From Pseudomonas syringae (lineage in GTDB: Bacteria; Pseudomonadota; Gammaproteobacteria; Pseudomonadales; Pseudomonadaceae): a stretch of DNA of 64,000 nucleotides. This document shows positions 43,324 to 53,094 of this stretch, piece by piece; the stretch's first letter is position 1; each line of letters begins with the position of its first letter. The stretch covers positions 2,324,501 to 2,388,500 of the forward strand of contig NZ_CP066265.1 in assembly GCF_023278085.1 (NCBI RefSeq), read 5' to 3'. The notes below the pieces were generated by a model. It was not told the origin of the DNA. It searched no databases and saw only the letters and a list, made by a program, of their open reading frames with translations. Made by a program: the position numbers and the translations under genes.

Positions 43324-46316
43324 AGCCTGCTTTCCGGTTTGTCTGGCCAAGGGATCAGCATTGAACAACCGATACCGGTACTGGCGAACTGAATGTCGAC
43401 CTGACCTTTGAGCTCCCGCTCGATACTGCGGCGTATCAAGCGAAAGCCGAAGCCTTTCACCTTGCTGGGGGTGATCGACGGGCCGTCTGTTTCCAGCCAT
43501 TCGATAGTCAGCGTGGGTGGATTATGTTGGTTATTCAAGGTGGAAATCACGGTCACCTGGCCTGTCGATGAAGAGAGCGAACCGTGTTGCACTGCGTTGG
43601 TCATCAACTCATGGAGCACCATTGAAAGCGTCAGTGAAGCCCGCGGCTCCAGCGTGACCGGATCACCTTTGAAGGTAATCCTGTGCTGGCCGCCGTCCAC
43701 CTCCTGCAGTTGCTCTATCAGATCGACCAGTTCGGTGGAAATCCATTCTGCGCGTGCCAGGGTGTCGTGAGCCTGGCTCAGTGCAAACAGACGCGCATCG
43801 AAACTCTTGCGAAAGGAATCAAGAGAGGCGGAGCTGTTGACCGTGAGAGAGGCAATGGCCTGAACGGTTGCCAGGGTATTTTTAACCCGGTGATTCAGCT
43901 CGTTCAGCAGCCCTGCACGGGTCAGGCGGTCTTCCAGTTGCTGACGCTCCAGTTTGCTGGAGATCGACTGGGCCAGGCGGTGAGTGGTGCCGCTCTGTTT
44001 CAGAAAAGTCGTCTCGCCAACGGTGTCCAGCCCCTGATGGGTGGGAAGCGTGAAAGAAAACACGCTGCCTGAGTCGAGCGAGCTTTCTGCCCATAAACGG
44101 CCGTCGTGGGCGGTGACGATGCCTTGGCAGATATAGAGCCCCAGGCCATTGCCACGCGGGTTGCCTTCCTTGACCGACCAGTAGCGCTGAAAAATGTACG
44201 GCAGGTGTTCTGCCGGGATGCCGATCCCGTCATCACTGACCCTGAACAGCACCTCGTTGTCATGGGCGACCGCTTCAATATTGATCCGGCCTCCCTTCGG
44301 GGTGAACTTGATGGCGTTACCGACCAGATTGGACAGCACCTGGAAGATCCGTTCCGGGTCTGCGTCGATCACCAGACCCTGCGCAGCGCTGCAGTTGAGC
44401 TCGATATTCTTCTCGGTCGTGAGCATGACCAGCAGGCTGCATGCTTCTTCCAGCAGGCTGGTGACGCTCAGCGCCAGGCGCGACAGCTGATAACGACCGG
44501 CTTCGATCTGGGCGGTATCGAGCAGGTCCTCCAGCAGGCTGTTCATGCGGGTTGTGGCTTTTTCGATGGTGCTCAGTGCGCGGCGGATATTGCGATTTTC
44601 AAAGTTCGAATCGCCGACCGTCCAGCGCTGCATCATGCCGCACTGCATGATGATGATGGACATCGGGTTGCGCAGGTCATGGGAGACCACTGCGACCAGC
44701 TCGTCACGCAGGCGCACCGCTTCCTGCTCACGCTGCACCTGGCGCTCAAGATCGATTTCCAGAGCGGAGCGGCGCAGGTCTTCAGCGCCATAAAGATCGC
44801 CTTGGGACCATGGTCTGGCGATGCCGGTAACCTCTTGCTTCCAGACTTCGAAAGATTGCCTCGGTCGCAGGCGATGGCTCGCGGAGCCTACGGAACTGAC
44901 GCTGACATGGTGGGCCGGGTCGCCGCTCCAGTCCATGGTAGAGGTGAGCTGGGCACGAAACCATATGACCGCGTTATCGACCGGCTTGGGCAACGTGAAC
45001 GCTATGATCCCGCTGGCCACCGCTCGATAGGCGGCGCTTTGCGGGTGGAGTTTTTGCATCGAGTCCGTATGAAAAACGCCCAGCCCCTGCAAACCTTTCG
45101 CTTGCTGGGTGATCCGTTGAGTGGGCAGTCCCGTGTCGCGTATCCAGAGGTACAGAGCGCGCACTTCATCGGTGGTCGGGCAGTTACCGAACAGATGAAT
45201 GCGATCACCTATCAGAACCGCAGCACCGTCCGCCAGTGTCAGCGACTGCAGCAGCTCCGGCCGGCTCATCAGACCGTCCAGAATGTCATGATCGGCGCGG
45301 CTCATGGCGTCGGCGAGTTGCCGCAGCAGGACGACTTTTTCTTCCCGCTCACGCTGGATCTGCGTCGCGACGATTGCAGAAATTTTCACCGACAGCAGCT
45401 GCCCTATCATTGCACAGGCGTCGCGCAATTCCCGGGGCACCAACAGCGGCTCGGGATGGCCGCAGGCGATGAGGCCCCACAGTTCGCCACCCTCCAGCAG
45501 CGAGATACTCATCGATGAGCGTACGCCCATGTTCTTGAGGTACTCGCAATGCACCGGGGACACGCTTCTCAGCGTCGAAAAGCCCAGGTCGAGCGGTTGC
45601 CCGCCGACAGGGCGCAGGATCGGTACAAGAGGGACAGGTACATAGGCTGCGTCGGGAATGACCCGAATCCAGTTCAGGCGATACAACTCGCGCGCCTGGG
45701 CGGGAATGTCCGAGCCAGGGAAGTTCAAGCCGCTGTAGCTGGGCAGCGGTCCGGTCAATGCCTGCGCAACCACCTTGCCATGGCCTTCGGGCTCGAAGCG
45801 GTAAATCATCACCCGGTCGTAACCGGTAAGCGCCTGAATTTCGTGAACTCCGATATCGAAAAGGGTTTCCAGAGTGGTGGCTGCCTGCAAGTTGCGCAAC
45901 ACGCGGGTAATGATTCTGGACTGTTCGTGAGCCGTTTCGACATAAGGCTCCAGCTCGATAATCAACACCTCTCCGGCACGATGCAGTGAAGCGCTGTATT
46001 CGACAGCCCCCACCGTCAGCCTTATCGGATCACTGTTGGGGACGGCGGGGTGGTTATACGCCTGATCGATAAGCGCCGAATGTTCTGGCGACAGCAGCAC
46101 GCAAAGCGGATTACCCAGCAGCGCTTCGCTGTCCAGCCCCCACGTTTTTAAGCAATTGGCGCTGACCTGTTCGATACAAAGAGGCTGGCCCGCGACGCTG
46201 AGCAATACACCGTGGGGCTGAATTGCGCCAGGAACACGGATCGGTTCACGTGCACATTCGGCAAGCGCGGCTTCGAGAGCGGCATCGGGGCTTGCTTCGA
46301 GTGTCTGCTCGATCAT
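43320..46316 (-). CDS. bphP: Bacteriophytochrome with two successive histidine-kinase modules
   Basis: 998 residues. PAS-GAF-PHY photosensory core: biliverdin-binding Cys21 in ECAREPIRVPGAIQPHG, FPGSDIPAQARELY (199-212) and the PHY tongue motif PRQSF (485-489). Then a HisKA/HATPase module with phospho-acceptor His546 (VVSHDLRNPMS), N box LVGNAIKFTP and G box GNGLGLYIC. Then a second, HWE/HisKA2-type module with His809 (LLNELNHRVKNTLATVQAIA) and its own ATPase domain (LHELMTNAVQHG; GFGFRLIRRSIE). It should sense red/far-red light and signal to the receiver encoded just downstream. No heme oxygenase gene lies nearby in this window. Confidence 0.93.
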   Translation of the reverse strand: MIEQTLEASPDAALEAALAECAREPIRVPGAIQPHGVLLSVAGQPLCIEQVSANCLKTWGLDSEALLGNPLCVLLSPEHSALIDQAYNHPAVPNSDPIRLTVGAVEYSASLHRAGEVLIIELEPYVETAHEQSRIITRVLRNLQAATTLETLFDIGVHEIQALTGYDRVMIYRFEPEGHGKVVAQALTGPLPSYSGLNFPGSDIPAQARELYRLNWIRVIPDAAYVPVPLVPILRPVGGQPLDLGFSTLRSVSPVHCEYLKNMGVRSSMSISLLEGGELWGLIACGHPEPLLVPRELRDACAMIGQLLSVKISAIVATQIQREREEKVVLLRQLADAMSRADHDILDGLMSRPELLQSLTLADGAAVLIGDRIHLFGNCPTTDEVRALYLWIRDTGLPTQRITQQAKGLQGLGVFHTDSMQKLHPQSAAYRAVASGIIAFTLPKPVDNAVIWFRAQLTSTMDWSGDPAHHVSVSSVGSASHRLRPRQSFEVWKQEVTGIARPWSQGDLYGAEDLRRSALEIDLERQVQREQEAVRLRDELVAVVSHDLRNPMSIIIMQCGMMQRWTVGDSNFENRNIRRALSTIEKATTRMNSLLEDLLDTAQIEAGRYQLSRLALSVTSLLEEACSLLVMLTTEKNIELNCSAAQGLVIDADPERIFQVLSNLVGNAIKFTPKGGRINIEAVAHDNEVLFRVSDDGIGIPAEHLPYIFQRYWSVKEGNPRGNGLGLYICQGIVTAHDGRLWAESSLDSGSVFSFTLPTHQGLDTVGETTFLKQSGTTHRLAQSISSKLERQQLEDRLTRAGLLNELNHRVKNTLATVQAIASLTVNSSASLDSFRKSFDARLFALSQAHDTLARAEWISTELVDLIEQLQEVDGGQHRITFKGDPVTLEPRASLTLSMVLHELMTNAVQHGSLSSSTGQVTVISTLNNQHNPPTLTIEWLETDGPSITPSKVKGFGFRLIRRSIERELKGQVDIQFASTGIGCSMLIPWPDKPESRL

Positions 46317-46664
46317 TTACGTGAACTCCATTGGGTGTTTCAGCCAGGAACAGTCAGTCGCTGCTCTGGTGCGGCGGGCAGTCGTAACAATTCGGACAGG
46401 TTTCTTCAGCCGCAACAATGCTTCGGGCGGCCGGTGGCCCAGATGGACAGCGCAAGAAATGCGAGGTTGCCGCGAAGGTGCGGCGCGGAGACTTGGGTCA
46501 TGCAGCTCTGCTGGCGTCAGCCAGAGATGGAAGGAAGCGGGTCACCATAACAGGTGCCACGAGGATGCGTAGCTTTAACTGTTTTTGCGGCTGATTCTGT
46601 CGCGAGCATTAAAAAGCCCCGCCAGACGAGGTCTGGCGGGGCTTCGCTTCAAGCTGTGAGAGCC
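46317..46664. other. Intergenic region upstream of bphP and downstream of mqo
   Basis: 348 bp holding the phytochrome promoter on one side and the mqo terminator (46614-46644) on the other. No gene or further structure seen. Confidence 0.5.
46611..46644 (-). terminator. Rho-independent terminator of mqo
   Basis: AAGCCCCGCCAGAC and GTCTGGCGGGGCTT form a perfect 14-bp stem with a 4-base loop. Read on the minus strand it ends in a T-run (TTTTTAATG) just past the mqo stop. Confidence 0.92.
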
Positions 46665-48308
46665 TTAAAGAGCCATGTCACTGGCTGGATTGCTTTTCGC
46701 TGGCTGGGCAGCAGGTGCAGGTGTTGGAGCATTACCTGTCTTGTTCACCGGCGGTGGCGGGGTCAGCTGCAGAACTTCGGCAGTGTAAGCCCATTCCTCG
46801 GCAACACGGTCCGGGTTGTTGTTCAGCTTGGTGCCGTAGCTAGGCACGATCTGGCGCAGTTTTGCCTGCCATTCCGGAGTCGCTACCTTGTCCTTGAAGA
46901 CTTTCTCAAGCACGCCCAGCATGATTGGCGCTGCGGTCGATGCACCTGGCGATGCGCCCAGCAGACCGGCAATGGAGCCATCCTTGGAAGCAACGATTTC
47001 GGTACCCAGCTTCAGAACGCCGCCTTTCTCTTCGTCACGCTTGATGATCTGTACGCGCTGACCGGCTTGCATCAGGCGCCAGTCTTCTTTCTTGGCGTTC
47101 GGGAAGTATTCTTTCAGGGCAGCAAAGCGATCGTCGTCAGACATCATCACCTGACCTGCCAGGTATTCGATCAGCGGGTACTGTTCGATACCAACGCGGG
47201 TCATCGGCCATACGTTGTGAGTGGTGGTGCTGGTCAGCAGATCGAAGTACGAACCGTTTTTCAGGAACTTCGTCGAGAAGGTCGCGAACGGGCCAAACAG
47301 GATCACGCGCTTGCCGTCCAGGACACGGGTGTCCAGGTGAGGAACCGACATGGGTGGCGCACCGGTCGAAGCAATGCCGTAGGCCTTGCCCATGTGTTGC
47401 ATGGCCAGGGTCTGGTTGTCAGTGACAAGCCACGAACCGCCAACCGGGAAGCCGCCGTATTCCTTGGCTTCAGGAATACCCGACTCTTGCAGCAGGTGCA
47501 GAGCCGCACCGCCGGCGCCGATGAACAGGAACTTGGTGTCGGTTTCGGTGACGGTACCGTCTTTCAGGTTCTTGTACTTGACGCGCCAGGTGCCGTCGTC
47601 GTTGTGATTGATGTCTTCGACTTCGCTCGACAACTGCAGGTTGAAATTCTGCTTGGCTTTCAGATTGGCGACGAACTGACGAGTGATCTCGCCGAAGTTG
47701 ACGTCGGTGCCGATCGGGCTCCAGGTCACGGCCAGCTTCTGCGCCGGGTCACGACCTTCCATCATCAGCGGAACCCACTTCTTGATCTGCTCGTGGTCCT
47801 CGGAGTACTGCATGCCGCTGAACAGCGGGCTGGCTTGCAATGCTGCGTAACGCTTGCGCAGGAACTGGATGTTGTTGTCGCCCCACACGAAGCTCATGTG
47901 CGGCGTGGAGTTGATGAACGAGCGCGGGTCTTTCAGGACGCCGGTCTTGACCTGCCAGGACCAGAACTGACGGGAGATCTGGAACGCTTCGTTGATCTCG
48001 ATCGCCTTGGAGATGTCGACGTTGCCGTTCTTGTCTTCGGGGGTGTAGTTCAGTTCGGCCAGCGCCGAGTGACCTGTGCCGGCGTTGTTCCAGCCGTTGG
48101 AGCTTTCTTCGGCGACGCCGTCGAGACGCTCGACCATTTCCATCGACCAGCTCGGCTCCAGCTCATTGAGCCAGACAGCGAGGGTTGCACTCATGATGCC
48201 GCCGCCAACGAGCAGCACGTCGACTTTTTTGGTTTCAGCTGCATGCACGGGCATGATGCCCATGGAGATGGCCATACCCAGCAGGGCCGTATTCACTTTC
48301 TTAAACAT
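46665..48308 (-). CDS. mqo: Malate:quinone oxidoreductase
   Basis: 547 residues. Membrane-associated flavoprotein that oxidises malate to oxaloacetate and reduces the quinone pool. FAD-binding N-terminus ([24 protein letters not shown]), the Mqo blocks [20 protein letters not shown] and [15 protein letters not shown], and [20 protein letters not shown]. It is preceded by a signal-like N-terminus and ends with a Pro/Ala-rich tail, both longer than in E. coli Mqo. I chose the ATG at 48308; the frame runs on to 48455 with no ribosome-binding site. Confidence 0.96.
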   Translation of the reverse strand: MFKKVNTALLGMAISMGIMPVHAAETKKVDVLLVGGGIMSATLAVWLNELEPSWSMEMVERLDGVAEESSNGWNNAGTGHSALAELNYTPEDKNGNVDISKAIEINEAFQISRQFWSWQVKTGVLKDPRSFINSTPHMSFVWGDNNIQFLRKRYAALQASPLFSGMQYSEDHEQIKKWVPLMMEGRDPAQKLAVTWSPIGTDVNFGEITRQFVANLKAKQNFNLQLSSEVEDINHNDDGTWRVKYKNLKDGTVTETDTKFLFIGAGGAALHLLQESGIPEAKEYGGFPVGGSWLVTDNQTLAMQHMGKAYGIASTGAPPMSVPHLDTRVLDGKRVILFGPFATFSTKFLKNGSYFDLLTSTTTHNVWPMTRVGIEQYPLIEYLAGQVMMSDDDRFAALKEYFPNAKKEDWRLMQAGQRVQIIKRDEEKGGVLKLGTEIVASKDGSIAGLLGASPGASTAAPIMLGVLEKVFKDKVATPEWQAKLRQIVPSYGTKLNNNPDRVAEEWAYTAEVLQLTPPPPVNKTGNAPTPAPAAQPAKSNPASDMAL

Positions 48309-49202
48309 TACTGTCATCCATCTGATAAACGCCATCCGCCGACTGCTCCTGAGGGGCTGGCCTGTCACACGCTTCGACGCGTGCGACAAACTCTCGCACC
48401 CACAGGGACTAGAGGTGGACATACAAGGCCAATATAATACCGCTCGAGACCTCAATTTATGTCCTGCTGCGCTGGCTTCTTATCATCGTTGGATTCAGCG
48501 TCATGAGTGACATTTTTGCTCTGTCGGTATGCTGCGGTGTCCGAAGCCTGTCCGGTTACACCCAAGCGAAGCACACCTGGTCAGCCTGTTCACGGAGTCT
48601 GAGACGCCGCGTTGGGGCATGGAGACACGCCTGAAGCGTATTTTTATACGCCGGCTGCGCAAAACCATGGTGCCATTCGGCGAAGACACGGCATTTTCGC
48701 ATAATCCGGGCCTCCGTTGCGAGGTGCCATCATCCTTTCGGGCATCAATGCCCCGATTTAGACGCCTCTAGACCTTCCTGAACTTATATATCGTCATTTC
48801 CGGACGAGTCTTGAGCTGCCCGCTACCCGTCGCACAGATCTGTGCATCCCTGTTCGCGCCTTCGCTTCGCCTGCTGGCGCGAGCGTTTCGCCCTTTTGCC
48901 GTCTATTCATGAGTAATTTTCATGACCGCTAGCCGATCTGGCTGGCTAATCAGGGCTTCCAGCAGCTGTTAGGGTCAACAGGCCTTCGTGTGCTGTTCCC
49001 GCAACCTCCGGAAACAGACGCCGGTCAATGCGTTGGAACTTTAGCGGCGCAGACCAGTTAAACACTTATGCCGGTGATAGCGTTTTGGCTCTCATGACTG
49101 ATGAAAAAATAACAGGTCAACGAGCAGAAGCACGCCCCGGTCGCTGACCTAAAACAACGCCCGTCGCTTGATAGCAGCGTCGGCTATTACCGAGTGATCC
49201 TG
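48309..49202. other. 894-bp intergenic region between mqo and paoA
   Basis: No convincing gene. Short frames (for example 48529-48771) lack ribosome-binding sites and family resemblance. It contains the perfect palindrome GCGTATTTTTATACGC at 48636-48651 and must hold the mqo and pao promoters. Confidence 0.5.
48636..48651. repeat. Perfect palindrome in the mqo-paoA gap
   Basis: GCGTAT and ATACGC flank TTTT. It could be an operator or a small hairpin; nothing nearby decides which. Confidence 0.5.
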
Positions 49203-49883
49203 ATGACTGAACCTAAAAAGCACAAGGAACCTGCTGTCGACAGCAGTGCTGTGCAGCCTTCGCGCCGCAACTTTCTGAAGTTCGGCGCGTCGGGCATCGC
49301 CGCCGCCACACTGTCCACCTGGATACCCTCCGACGGCATGCTGCAAGCGGCGCCGGCGGCAGCGGTCGCGCCGGTGATTGAAGACAGTGATGCGCCTGCG
49401 GCTGGTGAACACCGTATCCAGCTCAAGGTCAACGGCCAGGTGCATACCCTGAACGTGCCCGCCAATGCCGTGCTACTTGACGTGTTGCGTGACCGTCTGC
49501 AACTGACCGGCACCAAGAAAGGCTGCGACCATGGTCAGTGCGGCGCGTGCACGTTGCTGGTCAACGGTGTGGCGATCAATTCCTGTCTGTCCATCGCGGT
49601 GCAGCATCAGGGCGACAGCATCACCACCATCGAAGGTCTGGCCGAGAACGGCAAGCTGCATCCGGTTCAGGAAGCCTTCTGGGAGCACGACGCCTATCAG
49701 TGCGGTTATTGCACCTCGGGGCAGATCATGAGCGCCGTCGCGATTCTCAAGGACCCGAACATTCCGTCCGATGACGCCAGCGTGCGAGAAGCCATGAGCG
49801 GCAACATCTGCCGCTGTGGTGCCTACAAGAACATTCTCTCGGCCGTGCAGTCGGCGCGTTCGAAAATGGGGGGAGCCGTCTGA
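49203..49883 (+). CDS. paoA: Periplasmic aldehyde oxidoreductase, 2Fe-2S subunit (PaoA-like)
   Basis: 226 residues. A twin-arginine signal (SRRNFLKFGASG) exports the assembled complex. Two 2Fe-2S clusters are bound by Cys in GCDHGQCGACTLLVNGVAINSC and in CGYCTSGQIMSA plus GNICRCGAYKN. It carries electrons from the molybdenum centre in PaoC to the FAD in PaoB. I chose the ATG at 49203 over a GTG at 49194. It is the first gene of a four-gene operon; the paoB ATG overlaps its stop (TGATG). Confidence 0.93.
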   Translation: MTEPKKHKEPAVDSSAVQPSRRNFLKFGASGIAAATLSTWIPSDGMLQAAPAAAVAPVIEDSDAPAAGEHRIQLKVNGQVHTLNVPANAVLLDVLRDRLQLTGTKKGCDHGQCGACTLLVNGVAINSCLSIAVQHQGDSITTIEGLAENGKLHPVQEAFWEHDAYQCGYCTSGQIMSAVAILKDPNIPSDDASVREAMSGNICRCGAYKNILSAVQSARSKMGGAV

Positions 49884-50866
49884 TGCGAACTTTCGATTAC
49901 GCACGGGCTGCTTCGCCCGCACAGGCGGTCACGTCGGCGTCGGGTCAGGGCCAGCGTTTTTACCTGGCAGGTGGTACCACGTTGCTCGATCTGGTCAAAC
50001 TCGATGTGATGCAGCCCGAGCAGTTGGTGGACATCAACCACCTGGCGCTGAAACAGGTCGAGTCCCTGCCTGACGGGCGTCTGCGCATTGGCGCATTGGT
50101 CAGCAACACCGACCTGGCCAGCCATCCGCTGGTGCAGCAGCGTTACCCGGTATTGTCCGAAGCGCTGCTGGCCGGAGCGTCTACCCAGCTGCGCAACAAG
50201 GCCACCACGGCCGGTAACCTCATGCAGCGCGTGCGCTGCCCGTATTTTCGCGACAACGTGTCAGCGTGCAACAAGCGTCAGCCAGGTTCGGGCTGCGCGG
50301 CGATCGGTGGGCTGAATCGCAGCGTGCATGCCGTGCTCGGCACCAGCGATCATTGCATTGCAACGCACCCGTCGGACATGTGCGTCGGCATGGCAGCGAT
50401 CGGTGCGCAGGTCACGGTTCAGAGTGCCAGCGGCACAAGGGATATTCCATTTGCCGATTTTCATCTGCTGCCCGGTGACACGCCGCAGCGCGAACATGCG
50501 CTCGCACCTCACGAACTGATCACCCACGTAACTCTGGATGCACCGCTGTCAGGCGGCCGGTCGTCGTACCTGAAACTGCGTGACCGCACCTCGTACCAGT
50601 TCGCCCTGGCGTCCAGCGCGGTCATTCTGGTCATGGATGGCAAGCGCATCACTGATGCGCGTATTGCGCTGGGCGGCGTGGGCACCAAGCCGTGGCGCGC
50701 CCTCGAGGCCGAGCGGGCGCTGATCGGTCAGCGTGCCGACATGAACACCTTCGCCAGGGTCGCAGAGCTGGCGATGAAAGGCTCGCGCGCCTACGAACAC
50801 AACGCCTTCAAGATCCCGCTGGGTCAGCAGGTCATCGTCCGCAATCTTCGTGACCTCACGGCCTAG
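49883..50866 (+). CDS. paoB: Aldehyde oxidoreductase FAD subunit (PaoB-like)
   Basis: 327 residues. FAD-binding fold of the CO-dehydrogenase medium-chain type (FYLAGGTTLLDLVKLDVMQPEQLVDI, then AGASTQLRNKATTAGNLMQR). It also has the extra Cys set (CPYFRDNVSACNKRQPGSGCAA) that in E. coli PaoB binds a 4Fe-4S cluster. It passes electrons to the final acceptor. Confidence 0.92.
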   Translation: MRTFDYARAASPAQAVTSASGQGQRFYLAGGTTLLDLVKLDVMQPEQLVDINHLALKQVESLPDGRLRIGALVSNTDLASHPLVQQRYPVLSEALLAGASTQLRNKATTAGNLMQRVRCPYFRDNVSACNKRQPGSGCAAIGGLNRSVHAVLGTSDHCIATHPSDMCVGMAAIGAQVTVQSASGTRDIPFADFHLLPGDTPQREHALAPHELITHVTLDAPLSGGRSSYLKLRDRTSYQFALASSAVILVMDGKRITDARIALGGVGTKPWRALEAERALIGQRADMNTFARVAELAMKGSRAYEHNAFKIPLGQQVIVRNLRDLTA

Positions 50867-50875
50867 GAATTTCTC

Positions 50876-53092
50876 ATGAGCGAAAACATTATCGGCACGC
50901 CGCAGCGTCGTATCGACGGCGGCAAGAAAGTCAGTGGCGAAGCGCGCTACGCCGCAGACCATCCCATGGACAAGATGCTCTATGCCTATGGCGTTTACAG
51001 CACCATTGGCAACGGCCGCGTGGCGGCCATCAACGACCAGCAGGCGAAAGCCATGCCTGGCGTGGTCGAGGTCTTTCATCATGGCAACTTCCCCACGCTG
51101 CACCGCACCCCCAATACCAAGCTGAGCTTTGCCAAGATGCTCTCGGCGAGCAAAGCCGACGAGCACCGACTGCCGTTTGAGGATGACCGGGTTTACTACC
51201 CCGGTCAGTTCGTCGCGCTGGTGGTCGCCGAAAGTTTCGAGCAGGCGAGGGCGGCGGCTCATCGCGTGACGGTCGATTACGAACAGCGCCCGGCGGTCAA
51301 GGACCTGCGGGAAGGCATGCGCGTCAATGGCGTGCGTGACGGCGGTGCGGGCCATAACCGTGGCAACCCGGACAGCGCGTTTCAAAGCGCCAAGACGCAG
51401 ATCGACCAGACTTACACCACGCCGGTTGAAGTGCATAACCCGATGGAAATGCACGCCAGTACCGCGTGGTGGCAGGACGGCAAGCTGTTCGTCTACGAAA
51501 GCACGCAAGGCGTGGTCAATCACCGCAACCTGCTGGCCAACGTATTCGACCTGTCGCCTGACCGCGTGGAAGTGCGAGCGCCGTTCATTGGCTCTGGTTT
51601 TGGCGGCAAGCTCTGGCCGTGGCCGCACTCCGTGGCGGCCTGCGCTGCGGCTCAAGTCACAGGCCGGCCGGTGCAACTGGTGCTGCCGCGTGCGCAGATG
51701 TTCACCACTGTGGGTCACCGTCCGGAAACCCGCCAGCGCCTGCGCCTGGCCACCGATGCCAGTGGCAAACTGGTGTCGATCCGGCACGAGTCGCTCAACA
51801 ACACCTCGATGCTCGATGACTACACCGAGAACTGCGGTGGCGTGACTAAAAGTCTGTATTCCTGCGATAACGTCCTGGTCAGCCACAAGATCAGCCCGAT
51901 CAACCGCGGTACGCCCACATCAATGCGCGCACCGGGTGCGGCACCGGGCCTGTTTGCGCTGGAGTCGGCCATCGACGAAATGGCCTTGGCCAGTGGCATG
52001 GACCCGCTGGCGTTCCGCAAGCTGAACCTGTCTGATATGGATCAGAGCATGGGCTTGCCGTGGTCGAGCAACCACTTGCCGGAAGCGATCGACAAGGCCG
52101 CCGAGCGTTTCGGCTGGCATGCGCGCAAGGCTGAAGTCGGTTCGATGCGTGAAGGCGATGAAATCATCGGCTACGGCATGGGGGCGTGCAATTGGGAGGC
52201 CTATCAGGTGCCAACCGATGCGCGGGTCATTCTGCGTTCCGACGGCACTGCACTGGCTCAATGTGGCTTGCAGGACATCGGCACCGGGACCTACACCATC
52301 GTTGCGCAGACGGTCAGCCAGTTGACCGGCATCCCGATCGAGCGTGTCGAAGTGGAACTGGGCAGTTCGTCCTTTCCGGCAGGCCCCGTTTCCGGTGGTT
52401 CGTGGGTCACCGCCAGCGTCATGCCGGCGATTGCCGGTGCCACGCGTGAAGCGCTGCAGAAGCTGCGCCAATACGCGGTCAGCAAAGACGCGGTATTCGC
52501 CGGGCAGGACGCCGAGTCGATCAAGGTCGACAACGGACAACTGGTGATGGGCGAGCAACGCGCCAGTTTTGTCGACGTGCTGAAGGGGCAGCGCCTGTCG
52601 CGTGCCGAGGGCAACTTCCAGAGCGGCATGCCTGAAGCCGGCAAGTACTCATTCCGGTCGTTCGGCGTGCATTTTGTCGAGGTGCGCTGGGATCCGGGCA
52701 TTTCCAGCCTGCGGGTTTCGCGGGTGGTCAGCGCCATTGACGTGGGCAAGGTGGTCAACCCGCTGGCAGCGCGCAATCAGGTAGAAGGCGCGATTGTCAT
52801 GGGCATTGGCATGGCGCTGTTCGAAGCCGCCGAGTACGACCCGCGCAGTGGCATGCCGGTCAATAACAACTACGCCGAGTATGTAGTGCCGGTGCATGCC
52901 GATCAGCCGGACATCGATGTCCTGTTGCTCGATTACCCGGATTACAACCTGGGCGAGTTCGGTGTGCGCGGGATTGGCGAGATCGGTGTGACCGGGCTGG
53001 CCGCGGCGGTGGCCAATGCGGTCTATCACGCAACCGGCAAACGAGTGCGCAGCTTGCCGATCACCAAGGAAAAACTGATGGCAGGGTTGTAA
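50876..53092 (+). CDS. paoC: Aldehyde oxidoreductase molybdenum subunit (PaoC-like)
   Basis: 738 residues, xanthine-oxidase-family large subunit. Visible blocks are RIDGGKKVSGEARYAADHP, APFIGSGFGGKLWPWPH, TSMRAPGAAPGLFALESAID and the C-terminal GVRGIGEIGVTGLAAAVANA, which holds the catalytic Glu next to the molybdenum. It oxidises aromatic and other aldehydes to acids in the periplasm, a detoxification role in E. coli. It is exported with PaoA. Confidence 0.93.
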   Translation: MSENIIGTPQRRIDGGKKVSGEARYAADHPMDKMLYAYGVYSTIGNGRVAAINDQQAKAMPGVVEVFHHGNFPTLHRTPNTKLSFAKMLSASKADEHRLPFEDDRVYYPGQFVALVVAESFEQARAAAHRVTVDYEQRPAVKDLREGMRVNGVRDGGAGHNRGNPDSAFQSAKTQIDQTYTTPVEVHNPMEMHASTAWWQDGKLFVYESTQGVVNHRNLLANVFDLSPDRVEVRAPFIGSGFGGKLWPWPHSVAACAAAQVTGRPVQLVLPRAQMFTTVGHRPETRQRLRLATDASGKLVSIRHESLNNTSMLDDYTENCGGVTKSLYSCDNVLVSHKISPINRGTPTSMRAPGAAPGLFALESAIDEMALASGMDPLAFRKLNLSDMDQSMGLPWSSNHLPEAIDKAAERFGWHARKAEVGSMREGDEIIGYGMGACNWEAYQVPTDARVILRSDGTALAQCGLQDIGTGTYTIVAQTVSQLTGIPIERVEVELGSSSFPAGPVSGGSWVTASVMPAIAGATREALQKLRQYAVSKDAVFAGQDAESIKVDNGQLVMGEQRASFVDVLKGQRLSRAEGNFQSGMPEAGKYSFRSFGVHFVEVRWDPGISSLRVSRVVSAIDVGKVVNPLAARNQVEGAIVMGIGMALFEAAEYDPRSGMPVNNNYAEYVVPVHADQPDIDVLLLDYPDYNLGEFGVRGIGEIGVTGLAAAVANAVYHATGKRVRSLPITKEKLMAGL

Positions 53093-53094
53093 TA

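Noticed and set aside
46554..48437. 627-aa open frame antisense to mqo
   Set aside because: Mqo on the other strand is unmistakable; the long antisense frame is a by-product of high GC at third codon positions.
48529..48771. 80-aa open frame in the mqo-paoA gap
   Set aside because: No ribosome-binding site, Arg/Pro-rich composition typical of shadow frames, overlaps a frame on the other strand.
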